From Saturnia japonica (taxonomy: Eukaryota > Arthropoda > Insecta > Lepidoptera > Saturniidae): a stretch of 64,000 bases of DNA. Shown here in pieces: positions 52,001 to 55,000 of the stretch. Where the stretch lies: assembly GCA_033032175.1 (NCBI GenBank), contig CM065313.1:17833327-17897326 (forward strand). The letters are read 5' to 3'. Position 1 is the first letter of the stretch. Each line of letters begins with the position of its first letter. Under the pieces are notes generated by a model. That model was not told where the DNA came from. It saw only the letters and a list, made by a program, of their open reading frames with translations, and did not search any database. A program made the translations under genes and the position numbers.

Positions 52001-55000
52001 CAGGTTTTTAAAGTGAAAGAATTGCGTTGCGAGTTTTGGCATTTTTTACATTTTATCATTTTAATTGAATAGATAATTACATTACAAAATTAAGGTTACA
52101 TTAAATTTATGTGTTATTTTAACCGATTGGCACTGGCGTTTAAGGATGCCTCGCCAAGTCGCCACGATTACTATACAATGAATTTGGTAAAATAATGAAA
52201 GCTAAGCTATTTTATGGTTAAATAGTCTTTTATTAGGTTATCCCTTTAATAATAATTATATCTATGGTCTCTTTCAGCTCGGAGAGAATCAGACAAACTT
52301 CCAGATAGATGAACTAGATCTACCTGAGACACCGGATATCGCACAGAGGCTGGGTCCCCAAGAGGACAACATGGAGCTGTGTTCGTTTAGGGAAAAGGTA
52401 AGTTAAACCGATATTCAACATGCCGTCATACCCATGAGTAGGCAGAGGACTTGGAAAACATTGCGGAAAGACAGAGCCTGCCAAAATTGATCGTATTCGC
52501 AGTAAATAATGTTTTTTTTTATAGTAGCTGTATTTTTGTTTTCTATAGTAGTTTCTTATATTTATACCTCTAAATCAATATTATAAAGAGGAAAGATTTG
52601 ATTTTTTGTTTGTAATGGATAAACTCAAAAACTACTGGACCGATTTTAAAAATTCTTTCATCAACATAAAGGTATGGTATCAGCGAATAACATAGGGTAT
52701 ATTATAATTATTTAAAAAATAATTTATTTCTCATAAAAAATTAATAAAAAATGGCCTACACGGGTGCGTTGGCGATGTTTATCTTATAAAATTAACACGG
52801 GTGAAACCGTGGGGCACAGCTAGTTCACCAATAAAAATATTACCAGCCTATAAGTGTCCCAATATAAGCATCCTACAACGTATTGGCGATTTTACACGCC
52901 GAGAAATACACAAAATTCTGTATTATTCCACATACAATAGTAGGTACTACATGAGTATATCTCAAACGTTCAGGTCTCCTCACTACATTTCCTTCACCGT
53001 CAGTCGATAGTCCTCCTAATTGAATTTGAGTAAATATACCCACCCGGTTTCATTATTACGCTCCTCTAAACAAATCTACCAACACATCTTTATTTTTCCA
53101 ATTCGCCGATATCTCAGCTAAATTTTCTTCCTCTTCGGCTGTTCTCTAGAGTCAAATACAGTATCTGCTTACGAATGTATGAATCTTTTCACATTTCGAT
53201 CGAACACTGGCTTGCGTATGTCACATACATTTTCATCCAGCGAACCAATCAATGACAGGATGAAAAAAGAAAGAAAACATAAAATGCATATATTACGTAG
53301 TATATATACTAAACACATCTAAGGAATACATACTATATTAATGACATAAAAAAATCACCTAATAATAAATAAAGTATAAATTTGACTTACTTTTAGGTGA
53401 TGTATCCAGAGGCACTACCTGATAACAAAGGCAAGTGGCATCTAGTCATAAATCCAAAATCGAAGCCGGTTCAAGGATTCAGAGTTGAAATTTGCGAGTA
53501 AGTATTAACAGGCTTTTATTAGCTTCATACGTATGTTAGTACGTGTGTATGTAACGGAAACTTTGAACATGATTTTGATTCTCTTCATAACGTCGGATTA
53601 ACTCGAAATTTGGCATACTTACCAAGGATCGATGCCAATTCAATATTTCAAACAGTTAGAGACCCGTTATCCTTACTAAGATAATCAGGATTAGCGAAAT
53701 CCAACTAAAAAATAAAAAACAAATAATAGTTAAAAAAAAAAACACTAAAAAACAGGCTTCTATAGAAAATCCAAAAAAAAAAGGAAAATAAATTTTAATA
53801 AATTTGAATTAAGAATAGTGTTAAAAATTTGTGAAGAAGAAATATATTTTATTGTAAAAAAGCGTGGGGTGCTTTTAAAGATATTATCAAAATGATAATC
53901 CTTCTACTCATATCTGTCAATAAAAAATTTATAATTATTGACACCATGCACCCCACGCTTTTTATTACAATAAAAAAAATTATTTTTTCTTACAATTTTT
54001 TACACCATAAAAGCGTGTTTTTTAGTTTTTTTAAAACTATTTTTACTTTATCAGCAATAGCAACTGAACGCGATTTCGTTTGCGGTATTTACAATATTTA
54101 CATATATCCTACGCACTAGTGATGTGAACCAGTTACAATTTTATTATCAGAACCGGTTTCTACCGAGTACATACTTAAAAGACGGTTTTAACTTTAAAAA
54201 AAAAAAAATTGTTGCTTTGTTTTTATTATTATTATATACATTTATTAAATTAAGTCATTATTTTGGCGAATAAAACATATTTGATTAACAGCGTTATCTG
54301 GAAGATTGCTTCTTCCGGATGAGAGCACATATCCTGTTTTCGAGAACATGCACTCTGAAGGCACATATATAGTCGACAGGGATAAATTTTTAAGTATTAT
54401 TTTATTTAATGGGATTAGGTGTTCAGATTAATTATCCGTATCGTATCCACTAGACGATTTTGATTTGTTTTTACGTAATAATTCAGTCAACTAGATAAGA
54501 CATGAGGAAGTAGAAATAGTAAGTGTGAAATGGGATAATTTAATTGATCGTATTCATTATCAGCCTGTATCTGGCCACTACTGGACAAAGACCTCCCTCT
54601 AGGATCCCTACAAACTTATATGAAAAATAAATTATTATCAGATTGAAATAAAAGATATTCCAGACATTAGCTAATTTGAAGTTTTCGGGCGGCGTCTCCC
54701 ATCTGATTTTTAATCGGACTAGCTGTGGCCCACGGTTTCATGCATGTTATTTTTATCCCACAAACACCGCGCCGCCAACGTAAACAACATGATAATATAA
54801 TATGACTTATTATAGACAACATAGTATATCATAAATGTTCTTCTCGCAGTTCAAATAATTTTAATTTTTCATTATCTCCTAAGCTATGTGTCTCAATATC
54901 AAACTCTAAAGAGCAAAATTTAATTTCATAAAATTGTCTTTATGATGAAGTAACTTTTGATCGTAAGGATTAATATGCCATGTCTAAAAATGTTGCTTAA

